Shown here piece after piece: positions 1-5,342 of a stretch of 5,342 nucleotides of DNA. Position numbers and translations under genes: made by a program. The notes under the pieces were generated by a model, which saw nothing but the letters and a program-made list of their open reading frames with translations, ran no database searches and was not told the DNA's origin. Every line of letters starts with the position of its first letter. Positions within the stretch are counted from its first letter, which is position 1. The stretch is from Candidatus Moraniibacteriota bacterium (GTDB lineage: Bacteria; Patescibacteriota; Minisyncoccia; CAIUEV01; JAHKAQ01). Location: NCBI GenBank assembly GCA_014729445.1, contig WJJX01000062.1, positions 1 through 5,342 of the forward strand, read 5' to 3'.

Positions 1-98
1 GACTCCGGCGTCTTTCGGACATTTCAACCTTGCAGTTTATTTTGTCCCTTCTTTCTTTCATTTAATTATAGCTTATTTTCCAAAAATTTCAAAATTAG

Positions 99-127
99 TT
101 GTAAAATGTAATTAAAATGGTTATAGT
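99..127 (+). promoter_or_regulatory. Candidate sigma70-like promoter for the nucleotidyltransferase gene
   Basis: TTGTAA at 99-104 (4 of 6 to the -35 consensus) and TATAGT at 122-127 (5 of 6 to the -10 consensus) are separated by exactly 17 nt. The expected transcription start, about 7 nt further on, gives a leader of about 20 nt before the ATG at 156. The spacing and position are good, but the region is very AT-rich, so a chance match is possible. Confidence 0.45.
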
Positions 128-155
128 GGCACCATAGATGAATTAAATTATTATT

Positions 156-1145
156 ATGACTTTAAGTAAAAGCGAAGCTCAGAAGCTGGTCTGGCGTTTT
201 ATTAACGATTTTAGAGATCGGGTGGTCAAAAAACATAAAACCAAAATAGATTTTATAATAATTTACGGTTCCGCCTCCAGAGGTGAATTTGTGCCTGGCA
301 AAAGCGACGTGGATATTTTAATTCAGGTTTACAAGGAAAAGGACAAAGAGGCGGTAAAAAAATACGCTACAGATACTTTTTGGAATTTGGCTAAGAAATA
401 TCCGGAATTAAATTTTAAAAAGTCGATTTCCAATACTCGAAAAAAAAAGAGCAATTTAATTTCCGATAGTCTGGAAAAACTGGAAGCTTCGGTGTTTTTA
501 TTTCAGCCGGTATTTGTTTTTCATAAGGGCGAGATTGATTGGAAAAACGGCAGATTAAATACAGATAATCCTCTGCTTTTAACCGGCAAAAAATGGATTG
601 TTCCCGAACAGACGGTTTTTTTAAGATTCAAAGAGGAGGGGATAATTTTATATGGCAGAGATATCAGAAAAGAAATAAAGATAGAACTAAAAATGGTGGA
701 TAAATTAAGAATAACCATAGCGCCTCAGCTTTTAAGTTTTATGGGTTTTTTAATTTCTCCGATTTTAACCAAAAAAGCGACAAATTATTCGATCAAAGCT
801 TTATTGTATCAAGTCGATGGCATATTGACCGCTCTTGACAAAAGCCGCGGCAAAAATCTTCAAAACCGGATCAAAGAGGAAAAAAGAATCTTAATTCAGG
901 AATACAGAAAATTACTTTATGATTTTTTGAAAATCAAATTTGATTTTTTAGAGGATTTTTTAAACTCAAAAGATTTTCGAATAGTAAAGCAAGCGATAAA
1001 ATTAAAATGGTCCAAAGAATCCCTGAATTATTTTGAAACTATAAATTTTTGTTTTAAAGCCTGGATTTTTATTTTAAAAGTGGGAATCAGAAGCGCCGTT
1101 ATAGTGTTTTTATCACGACGCAAGAAAGTTAAGCGCTCTAAATAA
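156..1145 (+). CDS. Nucleotidyltransferase-domain protein with helical C-terminal half
   Basis: A 329-residue protein. The N-terminal part carries the polymerase-beta/MNT nucleotidyltransferase signature: GSASRG at 38-43 followed by SDVDILI at 50-56, where D51 and D53 are the expected metal-binding pair. Sequence around 107-123 (LEASVFLFQPVFVFHK) looks like further core strands, but I cannot identify the third catalytic carboxylate. EEGIILYGRDI at 160-170 matches the segment that follows the catalytic domain in many aminoglycoside/antitoxin-type nucleotidyltransferases. The rest (about 171-329) looks mostly helical and very Lys/Ile/Phe-rich, and ends in a hydrophobic stretch near 298-320 followed by the basic tail RRKKVKRSK. 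This layout resembles an MNT domain fused to a HEPN/KNTase-C-like helical domain, but the C-terminal half contains no histidine, so a HEPN RNase RxxxxH motif is absent. The ATG at 156 has no Shine-Dalgarno. The stop (TAA) lies within the end of the convergent valS. The family is confident; the substrate (nucleotide transfer to protein, RNA or small molecule) is unknown. Confidence 0.8.
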   Translation: MTLSKSEAQKLVWRFINDFRDRVVKKHKTKIDFIIIYGSASRGEFVPGKSDVDILIQVYKEKDKEAVKKYATDTFWNLAKKYPELNFKKSISNTRKKKSNLISDSLEKLEASVFLFQPVFVFHKGEIDWKNGRLNTDNPLLLTGKKWIVPEQTVFLRFKEEGIILYGRDIRKEIKIELKMVDKLRITIAPQLLSFMGFLISPILTKKATNYSIKALLYQVDGILTALDKSRGKNLQNRIKEEKRILIQEYRKLLYDFLKIKFDFLEDFLNSKDFRIVKQAIKLKWSKESLNYFETINFCFKAWIFILKVGIRSAVIVFLSRRKKVKRSK

Positions 1146-3564
1146 GCTTCTTGACTTTTATAGCTCCTTTAATAAATTCCTTGTATTTTTTTAGATCCAC
1201 TTTTGTCTTTAATTGATATTCCTCGATTTCTTTTCCCAGAGAGATGCCGTTTCGGGATTTGTAGGCTCTGATTTCGTCAATCGCCGCAATCGCTTTTTCA
1301 AATTCTTTGCGATTAAATTTTTGTTTAATTTTAATTTTCTTGGGCCATTTGGAAATATGAATACTTTTCTTGCCCTCGAATTCTCGATAAAGCTCTTGGT
1401 ACAATTCCTCCGTGATAAAAGGCAGCATTGGCGCATAAAGCTTTAAAATATTCAAAAAGACAATAAACAAAGTCGAAACCGCGGCCTGCTTGCTCTCCTT
1501 GTCGTCTCCGTTTAATCGATATTTTAAAAACTCAATATAATAATCCGCAAATTTATTCCAGAAAAAAGCATCCACCTCGTTTTTAACCTGCGAATAAGTA
1601 TACTTTTCAAATCCCTCTGTCGCCTTCGAAATCGTCTCATTCAGCTCCTCCAAAATCCACAAATCCATATCGTCAAACGCACTAAACCCCCAACCCCCGC
1701 TTCGGGGGCTTCCAAAGGAATCAAAAGTACCTTTTTGAAAGTGTCTTTCCTGTGAAGGGAGGGATGGTAGGGTTTGCATCAAAACAAACCGCCCCACATT
1801 CCAAAGTTTAATATTCGTTCGATTTCCTTTCTTAACTTCCTTTTCACTAAACCTCAGATTTTGCGCCAAAGTCGCTCCGGTAGCCCAGTAACGGATCGCA
1901 TCCGCTCCGTAATCGGATAGCAGTTTATCGCTTGGGACATAATTCCCCAAACGTTTTGAAATCTTTCGGCCGTGTTCGTCCAATCCGTGGCCGGAAATCA
2001 TCATATCCTCAAATGGAATGCTGTCAAAATTATAATGACTTTTCACAATCGAATAAAAATCCCAAGTTCGAATAATATCATACCCATTTGGCCGCAAAGT
2101 CGCCGGAAATAATTCTTTTTTTATTTTTTTATCTTTTACCAATTCTCGAAGCAAGAACGGCGTGCAGGCCGAGGTCGCCCAAGTATCCATCACATCCTCT
2201 TCCGGGATTAATTTTTCAAAAGCGCATTTAGGGCATTTATCAACCGGCGGCTTGTCTTCCAGCGGATTAACCGGCAGGTCCTTTTCTTTGGCAAAGATCG
2301 GCTCATTACATTTTTTGCAGTACCAAACTGGAATCGGCACTCCGAAATATCTTTGTCTTGAAACACACCAGTCCCATTTCAAAGACTTAACCCAGGTTTC
2401 GTAAATTTTAGCCGAACTCTTTGGATACCAGTTTAATTTTTTGGTGTATTCCATCCATTCCTCCTCTTTGTCGGTAATTTTAACAAACCATTGTTGGCTT
2501 GAGATAATCTCCATCGGAGTCGAACACCGTTCATGGATATTCAAAGTTCTAACCTTGTCCTCTTGTTTTACCAAAAATTTTTTCTGCTTTAATCTTTCAA
2601 TTATTTTTTCCCTGGCCGTCAAAACTTTCATTCCCTTAAATTCGCCGCCCAATTCGTTCAAGCGGCCGTCCTCTTCAAGCAAGGGCCGGCTGTCTAAATC
2701 GTCCTTAGCCCACTTTTCCAAATCCTCCTGATCGCCCCAGGTGCAGACCATCATAAGTCCGGTCCCTTTTTCCATTTCAACCGTTTCGCTGGTTTTTATC
2801 GGCACTTCATAATTAAACAAAGGTACAATCGCTTTTTTGCCGACAAGGTCTTTAAAGCGTTTATCTTTGGGATTAACATAAAGCGCCACACAAGCCGCAA
2901 TTAATTCCGGTCTGGTGGTCGCAATGGGCAAATCCTTGCCGCTGTCTTTTTGTTTAAAATTAATGTAATTCATCTTGGCTTTATCTTCCTGATCCTCCAA
3001 ATCGGCCTGTGCAATCGCGGTCATACATTTCGGGCACCACATAATCGGCATTTTTTTTCTGTAAAGATGGCCCTTTTTGTATAAATCAATCAAAGACCAC
3101 TGCGAAACCTTCTGCGCTTTTGGCGAAATTGTCGAATAGGTTTTCGACCAATCCACCGAAATTCCAAGATTGGTCCACAAATTTTTATAAGTTTCCGATC
3201 CTTTTTCGGTTTCTTTTAAACAAAGCTTGATAAATTCGGATTTCGAAATTTTTTTCTTATCCACTTTATATTTTTTCTCCACAAAACGCTCGGTCGGAAG
3301 TCCGTTGTCGTCAAAACCCATTGGATAAAAAACGTTAAAACCCTGCATTCGTTTATATCGAACCACAAATTCGGCCTGTGAATAACTCATAATGTGTCCC
3401 ACATGCAAATGATCCGCGCTTACATAAGGCGGCGGCGTGTCCACCACATAAGGCGGCTTTTTTTCATCAAACTTAAACTCATAAAGCTTTTCCTTGTCCC
3501 AATACTTTTTCCATTTGTCCTCGATTTCGGAAAAATTATATTTTCGTTTTAATAAATCGCTCAT
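1138..3564 (-). CDS. valS: Valyl-tRNA synthetase, archaeal-like type, with in-frame insertion
   Basis: Class I synthetase that charges tRNA-Val in the cytoplasm and edits mischarged threonine. Numbering uses the 808-residue form from the ATG at 3564; an in-frame TTG 14 codons upstream is less likely because the added residues do not look like family sequence. Visible in order: HIGH box HVGH (54-57); editing-domain entry WCPKC (176-180); editing motif ATTRPE (215-220) and GTGLMMVCTWGDQED (267-281), which separate ValRS from IleRS/LeuRS; QQWFV (357-361); WCVSRQRYFGVPIPVWYC (399-416); CxxC pairs 416/419 and 444/447, probably a zinc knuckle; the signature lysine loop as KISKR (534-538) instead of KMSKS; and the anticodon-binding domain from about 633, with LYAPMLPFITEELYQ (709-723). 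The bacterial C-terminal tRNA-binding coiled coil is absent, as in archaeal-type ValRS. Residues 598-627 are foreign-looking and come from a palindromic element. The stop is TAG. There is no clear Shine-Dalgarno. pcm lies upstream on the same strand, separated by 108 nt and a hairpin. Confidence 0.95.
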   Translation of the reverse strand: MSDLLKRKYNFSEIEDKWKKYWDKEKLYEFKFDEKKPPYVVDTPPPYVSADHLHVGHIMSYSQAEFVVRYKRMQGFNVFYPMGFDDNGLPTERFVEKKYKVDKKKISKSEFIKLCLKETEKGSETYKNLWTNLGISVDWSKTYSTISPKAQKVSQWSLIDLYKKGHLYRKKMPIMWCPKCMTAIAQADLEDQEDKAKMNYINFKQKDSGKDLPIATTRPELIAACVALYVNPKDKRFKDLVGKKAIVPLFNYEVPIKTSETVEMEKGTGLMMVCTWGDQEDLEKWAKDDLDSRPLLEEDGRLNELGGEFKGMKVLTAREKIIERLKQKKFLVKQEDKVRTLNIHERCSTPMEIISSQQWFVKITDKEEEWMEYTKKLNWYPKSSAKIYETWVKSLKWDWCVSRQRYFGVPIPVWYCKKCNEPIFAKEKDLPVNPLEDKPPVDKCPKCAFEKLIPEEDVMDTWATSACTPFLLRELVKDKKIKKELFPATLRPNGYDIIRTWDFYSIVKSHYNFDSIPFEDMMISGHGLDEHGRKISKRLGNYVPSDKLLSDYGADAIRYWATGATLAQNLRFSEKEVKKGNRTNIKLWNVGRFVLMQTLPSLPSQERHFQKGTFDSFGSPRSGGWGFSAFDDMDLWILEELNETISKATEGFEKYTYSQVKNEVDAFFWNKFADYYIEFLKYRLNGDDKESKQAAVSTLFIVFLNILKLYAPMLPFITEELYQELYREFEGKKSIHISKWPKKIKIKQKFNRKEFEKAIAAIDEIRAYKSRNGISLGKEIEEYQLKTKVDLKKYKEFIKGAIKVKKLI
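1684..1775. repeat. RPE-like palindromic element inserted in frame in valS
   Basis: An imperfect palindrome centred near 1729. The ends are AAACCC (1684-1689) and GGGTTT (1770-1775). Inside them, CCCGCTTC (1696-1703) can pair with GAAGGGAGGG (1754-1763) with small bulges, and the centre is AAAAG-TAC-CTTTT (1723-1735). One arm holds its own perfect hairpin, CCCCCG-CTT-CGGGGG (1694-1708), followed by TTCC-AAA-GGAA (1710-1720). By hand count the segment is 46/92 G+C, visibly richer than its surroundings. It is read through by valS as residues 598-627, a Ser/Gly/Pro/Arg-rich stretch (PSLPSQERHF..., ...SPRSGGWGF) between the conserved flanks GRFVLMQ and FDDMDLWILEEL. The net addition is about 90 nt, keeping the frame. 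No second copy occurs in this window, so its dispersed nature is inferred from structure alone. Confidence 0.65.
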
Positions 3565-3616
3565 AATGACTAATTTAGTACTTTTAAAGATTTTATATTT
3601 AATCAAAAATCAAAAA

Positions 3617-3648
3617 ATCATAGTTTCATCCTACTTTATTCGTCTCAA
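3617..3648 (-). promoter_or_regulatory. Weak candidate promoter for valS
   Basis: Read on the minus strand, TTGAGA (3648-3643; 5 of 6 to the -35 consensus) and TATGAT (3622-3617; 5 of 6 to the -10 consensus) lie just downstream of the pcm hairpin. The spacer is 20 nt, longer than the usual 16-18, so the call is weak. A start here would give a leader of about 45 nt. The leader is too short for a T-box. Confidence 0.25.
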
Positions 3649-3669
3649 AAGGCAAGTTGTTGCCTTTTT
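3647..3669 (-). terminator. Intrinsic terminator-like stem-loop after pcm
   Basis: A perfect 9-bp stem, AAAAGGCAA / TTGCCTTTT, encloses a 4-nt loop and begins only a few bases after the pcm stop codon. The A and T runs flank a GGCAA/TTGCC core, so it could work in either direction. On the minus strand the U tract is only four long, which may make it leaky and allow some read-through into valS. Confidence 0.6.
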
Positions 3670-3672
3670 AAT

Positions 3673-4287
3673 TCAGTTTTTCACCAAAGGCACAAAGGAG
3701 AAACCATAATACTCTTCTGTTGATATTTTTTCCCTCTTGTCTTTTTCAATTAAATAAATCGAATCTTTGATAGGAATGACCAATTTTGCGTTTTTTTTAA
3801 GCTGGTCAAAAAGCTCGTTTGGGATTTCTTCGGCCGCCGCCGAAACTAGAATCCGGTCAAAGGTTTGTTTCGGCAAACCAAGCCGCTTTTCACTTAATTT
3901 TATTTTTAAATTTTTAAAATCATATTTAGCTAAATTTTCTTTTGCCCTCTCCACTAGACCTTTAATTCTTTCAATTCCTATAACCTCACCTTTCTTTCCC
4001 GCAATTTTTGCTAAAAGCGCGGTCGTATAGCCGGAGCCGGAGCCCAAATCCAAAATTTTCATCTCCCGCTCCGGTTCAAGCAGCTCCAACATAAAAGCCA
4101 CTGTCGAAGGTTGAGAAATAGTTTGGCCAAAGCCAATCGGCAAAGCCGTATCATAATAAGCTTTATCCTTATATTCATCAGAAACAAAATCGATCCTGTC
4201 AATTTCATAAAAAGCTTTGATAATTCTATCGGATTTTAAATATCCTTTTTCAATTACATTTTTGATAAGCTCTTTATTGTTTCGCAT
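3673..4287 (-). CDS. pcm: Protein-L-isoaspartate O-methyltransferase
   Basis: A 204-residue cytoplasmic SAM-dependent enzyme that methylates isoaspartyl residues in aged proteins as the first step of their repair. The length is typical of the family. The PIMT-specific segment DTALPIGFGQTISQPSTVA runs from 46 to 64 and contains the conserved GQTISQP. SAM-binding motif I is ILDLGSGSGYTTALLA (78-93), with the acidic residue after the second strand at E106 (VIGIERI). FDRILVSAAAEEIP (143-156) matches the conserved FD-I-V-AA--IP block, and FVPL (198-201) is the usual C-terminal motif. One departure: the GDG that normally precedes the FD block is not visible, and the sequence reads LSEKRLGLPKQ there (131-141). 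The start is the ATG at 4287; only a weak GAG lies upstream. The gene is transcribed away from the M23 gene and towards valS, and is closed by a stem-loop. The stop is TGA, and translation past it gives only a short tail with no family resemblance. Confidence 0.93.
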   Translation of the reverse strand: MRNNKELIKNVIEKGYLKSDRIIKAFYEIDRIDFVSDEYKDKAYYDTALPIGFGQTISQPSTVAFMLELLEPEREMKILDLGSGSGYTTALLAKIAGKKGEVIGIERIKGLVERAKENLAKYDFKNLKIKLSEKRLGLPKQTFDRILVSAAAEEIPNELFDQLKKNAKLVIPIKDSIYLIEKDKREKISTEEYYGFSFVPLVKN

Positions 4288-4510
4288 TGCTCAAAGATTA
4301 AATTTAAATTCAGCGTTTACTTTTATTAGAAAATCCAATATAACTTCAGCTGTTTTTTAAGCCTAACAAAAAACCAAATTTTCGTCATTACAAAAAACAA
4401 AAGTTTAAACTTTATCTGCCATTCTATTGATTTTTCTAAGCGATATGTAAAAATTCAAATTATAGAAACGAGGGTTAGGCGAAAGTTATTTTCAAAGCGC
4501 TTTTTTAAAT
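4288..4510. promoter_or_regulatory. Divergent intergenic region between pcm and the M23 gene
   Basis: A 223-bp AT-rich spacer that must hold the start signals for both flanking genes. It contains a perfect 14-bp palindrome, AAAGTTTAAACTTT (4400-4413), and a perfect 10-bp palindrome, AAAGCGCTTT (4494-4503), the latter just ahead of the M23 start codon. TATAGA at 4461-4466 could be a -10 box for the M23 gene, but I find no matching -35 at 16-18 nt. No ORF or RNA gene is recognised. Confidence 0.4.
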
Positions 4511-5041
4511 ATGGCATATCCACACACTCATAAACTAATATTCCCGCTCGAAAAATATCGCATCAACAGTTATCGATTTAAGCAGGATTGTACTTATGGC
4601 GATGTCCACTGGGGCATTCATCTGGGTGAAGACGTGAATTGTCCTTTAGGCACTCCGGTAAAATGTATCGGCAGAGGCAGGGTTGTTTATTCGGCTCTGC
4701 ACGCCGGCACAAAAGAAAAAGGCAATTGGGGAAATATTATTATCATCGCCCACAAACATCCTAAGAACAAAAAGATATTTTTTTCGCTCTATGGCCACCT
4801 GTCAAAACGGCTTGTTGAAAAAGGCCAAAGCGTTGAATTGGGACAAATTATTGGTTCGGTAGGTGAAAGCAATTCACCCGAAAATGGCTGGTGGGAAGAT
4901 GAACATTTGCACTTTGCCATTTATACCGGTCCCTGGGAAAAAAAAGTTTTGCCTGGCTACTGGAAAAAAGGCAGCAAGAGAACAAAACTGACTTATTGGA
5001 AAGAACCAACAAAATTTATTAACAATTATCATAAAACATAA
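4511..5041 (+). CDS. M23/LytM-type zinc metallopeptidase-family protein, no signal peptide
   Basis: A 176-residue protein almost entirely made of one LytM (peptidase family M23) domain, whose members usually cut peptide cross-links in peptidoglycan. Expected zinc ligands and catalytic residues are present: H37 and D41 in GIHLGEDVNCPLGTPV (HxxxD), H96 in LYGHLS, and the HxH pair H132/H134 in EHLHFAIY. GRVVYSA (56-62), NWGNIIIIAH (72-81) and VEKGQSVELGQIIGSVGES (102-120) are the usual beta-sheet blocks. The N-terminus (MAYPHTHKLIFPLEKYR) has no hydrophobic signal sequence or membrane anchor. The frame is open upstream only to a TAG at 4463, with no alternative start codon, so a missed leader is unlikely. 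The ATG has no Shine-Dalgarno; it is preceded by a T-rich stretch. The set of catalytic residues suggests an active enzyme. Its location and true substrate are unclear: it may be exported by another route, released on lysis, or act on a non-wall peptide. Confidence 0.88.
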   Translation: MAYPHTHKLIFPLEKYRINSYRFKQDCTYGDVHWGIHLGEDVNCPLGTPVKCIGRGRVVYSALHAGTKEKGNWGNIIIIAHKHPKNKKIFFSLYGHLSKRLVEKGQSVELGQIIGSVGESNSPENGWWEDEHLHFAIYTGPWEKKVLPGYWKKGSKRTKLTYWKEPTKFINNYHKT

Positions 5042-5294
5042 ATATTTTTTTCTTAATTAATACGAAATGAAAAAAATAAAAACCAATTTATCATTCCGGT
5101 CTTGAATCTGAATACGATTCTTAAGAAAGTAGCAGCATAGGAAATATAACGTTTGATTTTTTCAAAAAATATGCGAAACTTGAAGTGTCGAATATTGTGA
5201 TAAATAGATATCAATTTTCCAGTGGAGAATAGAGTTTTAGACTGGGAAATGGTGGAGAGTTTTAAATTTATAGATTAAATTTTAAAAAATTTTT
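5042..5294. other. AT-rich spacer between the M23 and HIT genes
   Basis: No ORF of note and no RNA gene recognised. Directly after the M23 stop lies an inverted repeat, TATTTTTTTC (5043-5052) and GAAAAAAATA (5069-5078), with a 16-nt loop; lacking GC pairs it is a poor terminator. A second hairpin, TCTTGAATC (5100-5108) pairing with GATTC(TT)AAGA (5116-5126), has a two-base bulge and no following T run. ATTTTTT-C-AAAAAAT at 5156-5170 is a third small palindrome. TATAGA (5269-5274) could be a -10 box for the HIT gene, but no convincing -35 precedes it. Confidence 0.4.
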
Positions 5295-5342
5295 ATGGAA
5301 AATTGTATTTTTTGTAAAATCATCAAAGGCGAACTGCCTTGC
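5295..5342 (+). CDS. HIT-family (histidine triad) protein, N-terminal fragment
   Basis: Only the first 16 codons are in the window; the gene continues past the right edge. The reading MENCIFCKIIKGELPC matches the highly characteristic N-terminus of HINT/HIT nucleotide hydrolases (xxCIFCKIIxGExP), including the CxxC (C4, C7) that often binds zinc in this family. These enzymes typically hydrolyse AMP-lysine or related nucleoside phosphoramidates, or dinucleoside polyphosphates. The histidine triad itself lies outside the window, so the subfamily cannot be assigned. The ATG follows an A/T-only stretch without a Shine-Dalgarno. It shares its direction with the M23 gene but is 253 bp away, so a separate promoter is likely. 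Confidence 0.8.
   Translation, partial: MENCIFCKIIKGELPC

Noticed and set aside
1..60. Possible edge gene: on the minus strand, ATG at 22 with AAGG 5 nt upstream (MSERRRS...), or a TTG at 27 giving MKCPKDAGV like a zinc ribbon; alternatively a tRNA 3' end on the plus strand (GACTCCGGCG resembles T-loop and stem).
   Set aside because: At most nine codons or about 20 nt are visible, the readings compete, and none can be tested without sequence to the left.
521..718. A 65-codon minus-strand ORF within the nucleotidyltransferase gene.
   Set aside because: It is antisense to a recognised domain and has no motif or start signal.
2162..2731. Plus-strand ORFs of 80 and 96 codons, and others opposite valS and pcm.
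   Set aside because: They lie wholly antisense to well-supported genes, have no family motifs and look like mirror readings of conserved sequence.
3565..3606. Earlier TTG start for valS adding 14 residues.
   Set aside because: The extension has no family similarity; the ATG at 3564 leads straight into the conserved N-terminus (LLKRKYNFSEIEDKW).
3565..3672. T-box riboswitch ahead of valS.
   Set aside because: The leader is only 108 nt, shows no T-box core sequence or specifier stem, and begins with the pcm stem-loop.
5043..5078. Inverted repeat TATTTTTTTC/GAAAAAAATA as a terminator for the M23 gene.
   Set aside because: The stem is almost all A-T with a 16-nt loop, so it would be too weak to terminate and could easily be chance in AT-rich DNA.
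5061..5103. Small ORF ATG AAA AAA ... (12 codons) after the M23 gene.
   Set aside because: Too short, with no ribosome binding site and no recognisable product.
1..5342. CRISPR array, insertion sequence or attachment site.
   Set aside because: No regularly spaced repeats, transposase or integrase sequence, or tRNA-flanked duplications are visible.

Overview
This is an AT-rich window that most likely comes from a small-genome bacterium of the Patescibacteria/CPR type. That assignment is an inference. It rests on the lysine- and isoleucine-rich proteins, the archaeal-style valyl-tRNA synthetase without a bacterial C-terminal coiled coil, the starts lacking Shine-Dalgarno sequences and the compact mix of housekeeping genes. 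TGA ends the pcm gene at a natural family length, so the genetic code looks standard (table 11).

Layout, left to right. Positions 1-155 hold no gene I can support, but do contain a reasonable sigma70-like promoter (99-127). Positions 156-1145 (+) encode a nucleotidyltransferase-fold protein with a long helical C-terminal half. It runs convergently into valS (1138-3564, -), and the two stop regions overlap by 8 bp. Upstream of valS on the same strand lies pcm (3673-4287, -), a protein-L-isoaspartate methyltransferase, which is followed at once by a clean 9-bp stem-loop. A 223-bp divergent spacer (4288-4510) contains a perfect 14-bp and a perfect 10-bp palindrome. It separates pcm from a LytM/M23-type metallopeptidase gene (4511-5041, +) without a signal peptide. 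After a 253-bp AT-rich spacer, the first 16 codons of a HIT-family (histidine triad) gene run off the right edge (5295-5342, +).

The most notable observation is inside valS. A roughly 92-bp, more GC-rich, imperfectly palindromic segment (1684-1775) sits in frame and adds about 30 Ser/Gly/Pro-rich residues to the loop between the catalytic core and the anticodon-binding domain. In logic it resembles the Rickettsia palindromic elements: a selfish dispersed repeat that inserts into genes and is translated.

The genes do not form one pathway. valS (translation) and pcm (protein repair) are housekeeping. The M23-type protein would be expected to act on cell wall peptides if it is exported, and the nucleotidyltransferase and HIT proteins are nucleotide-handling enzymes whose substrates cannot be read from the sequence.
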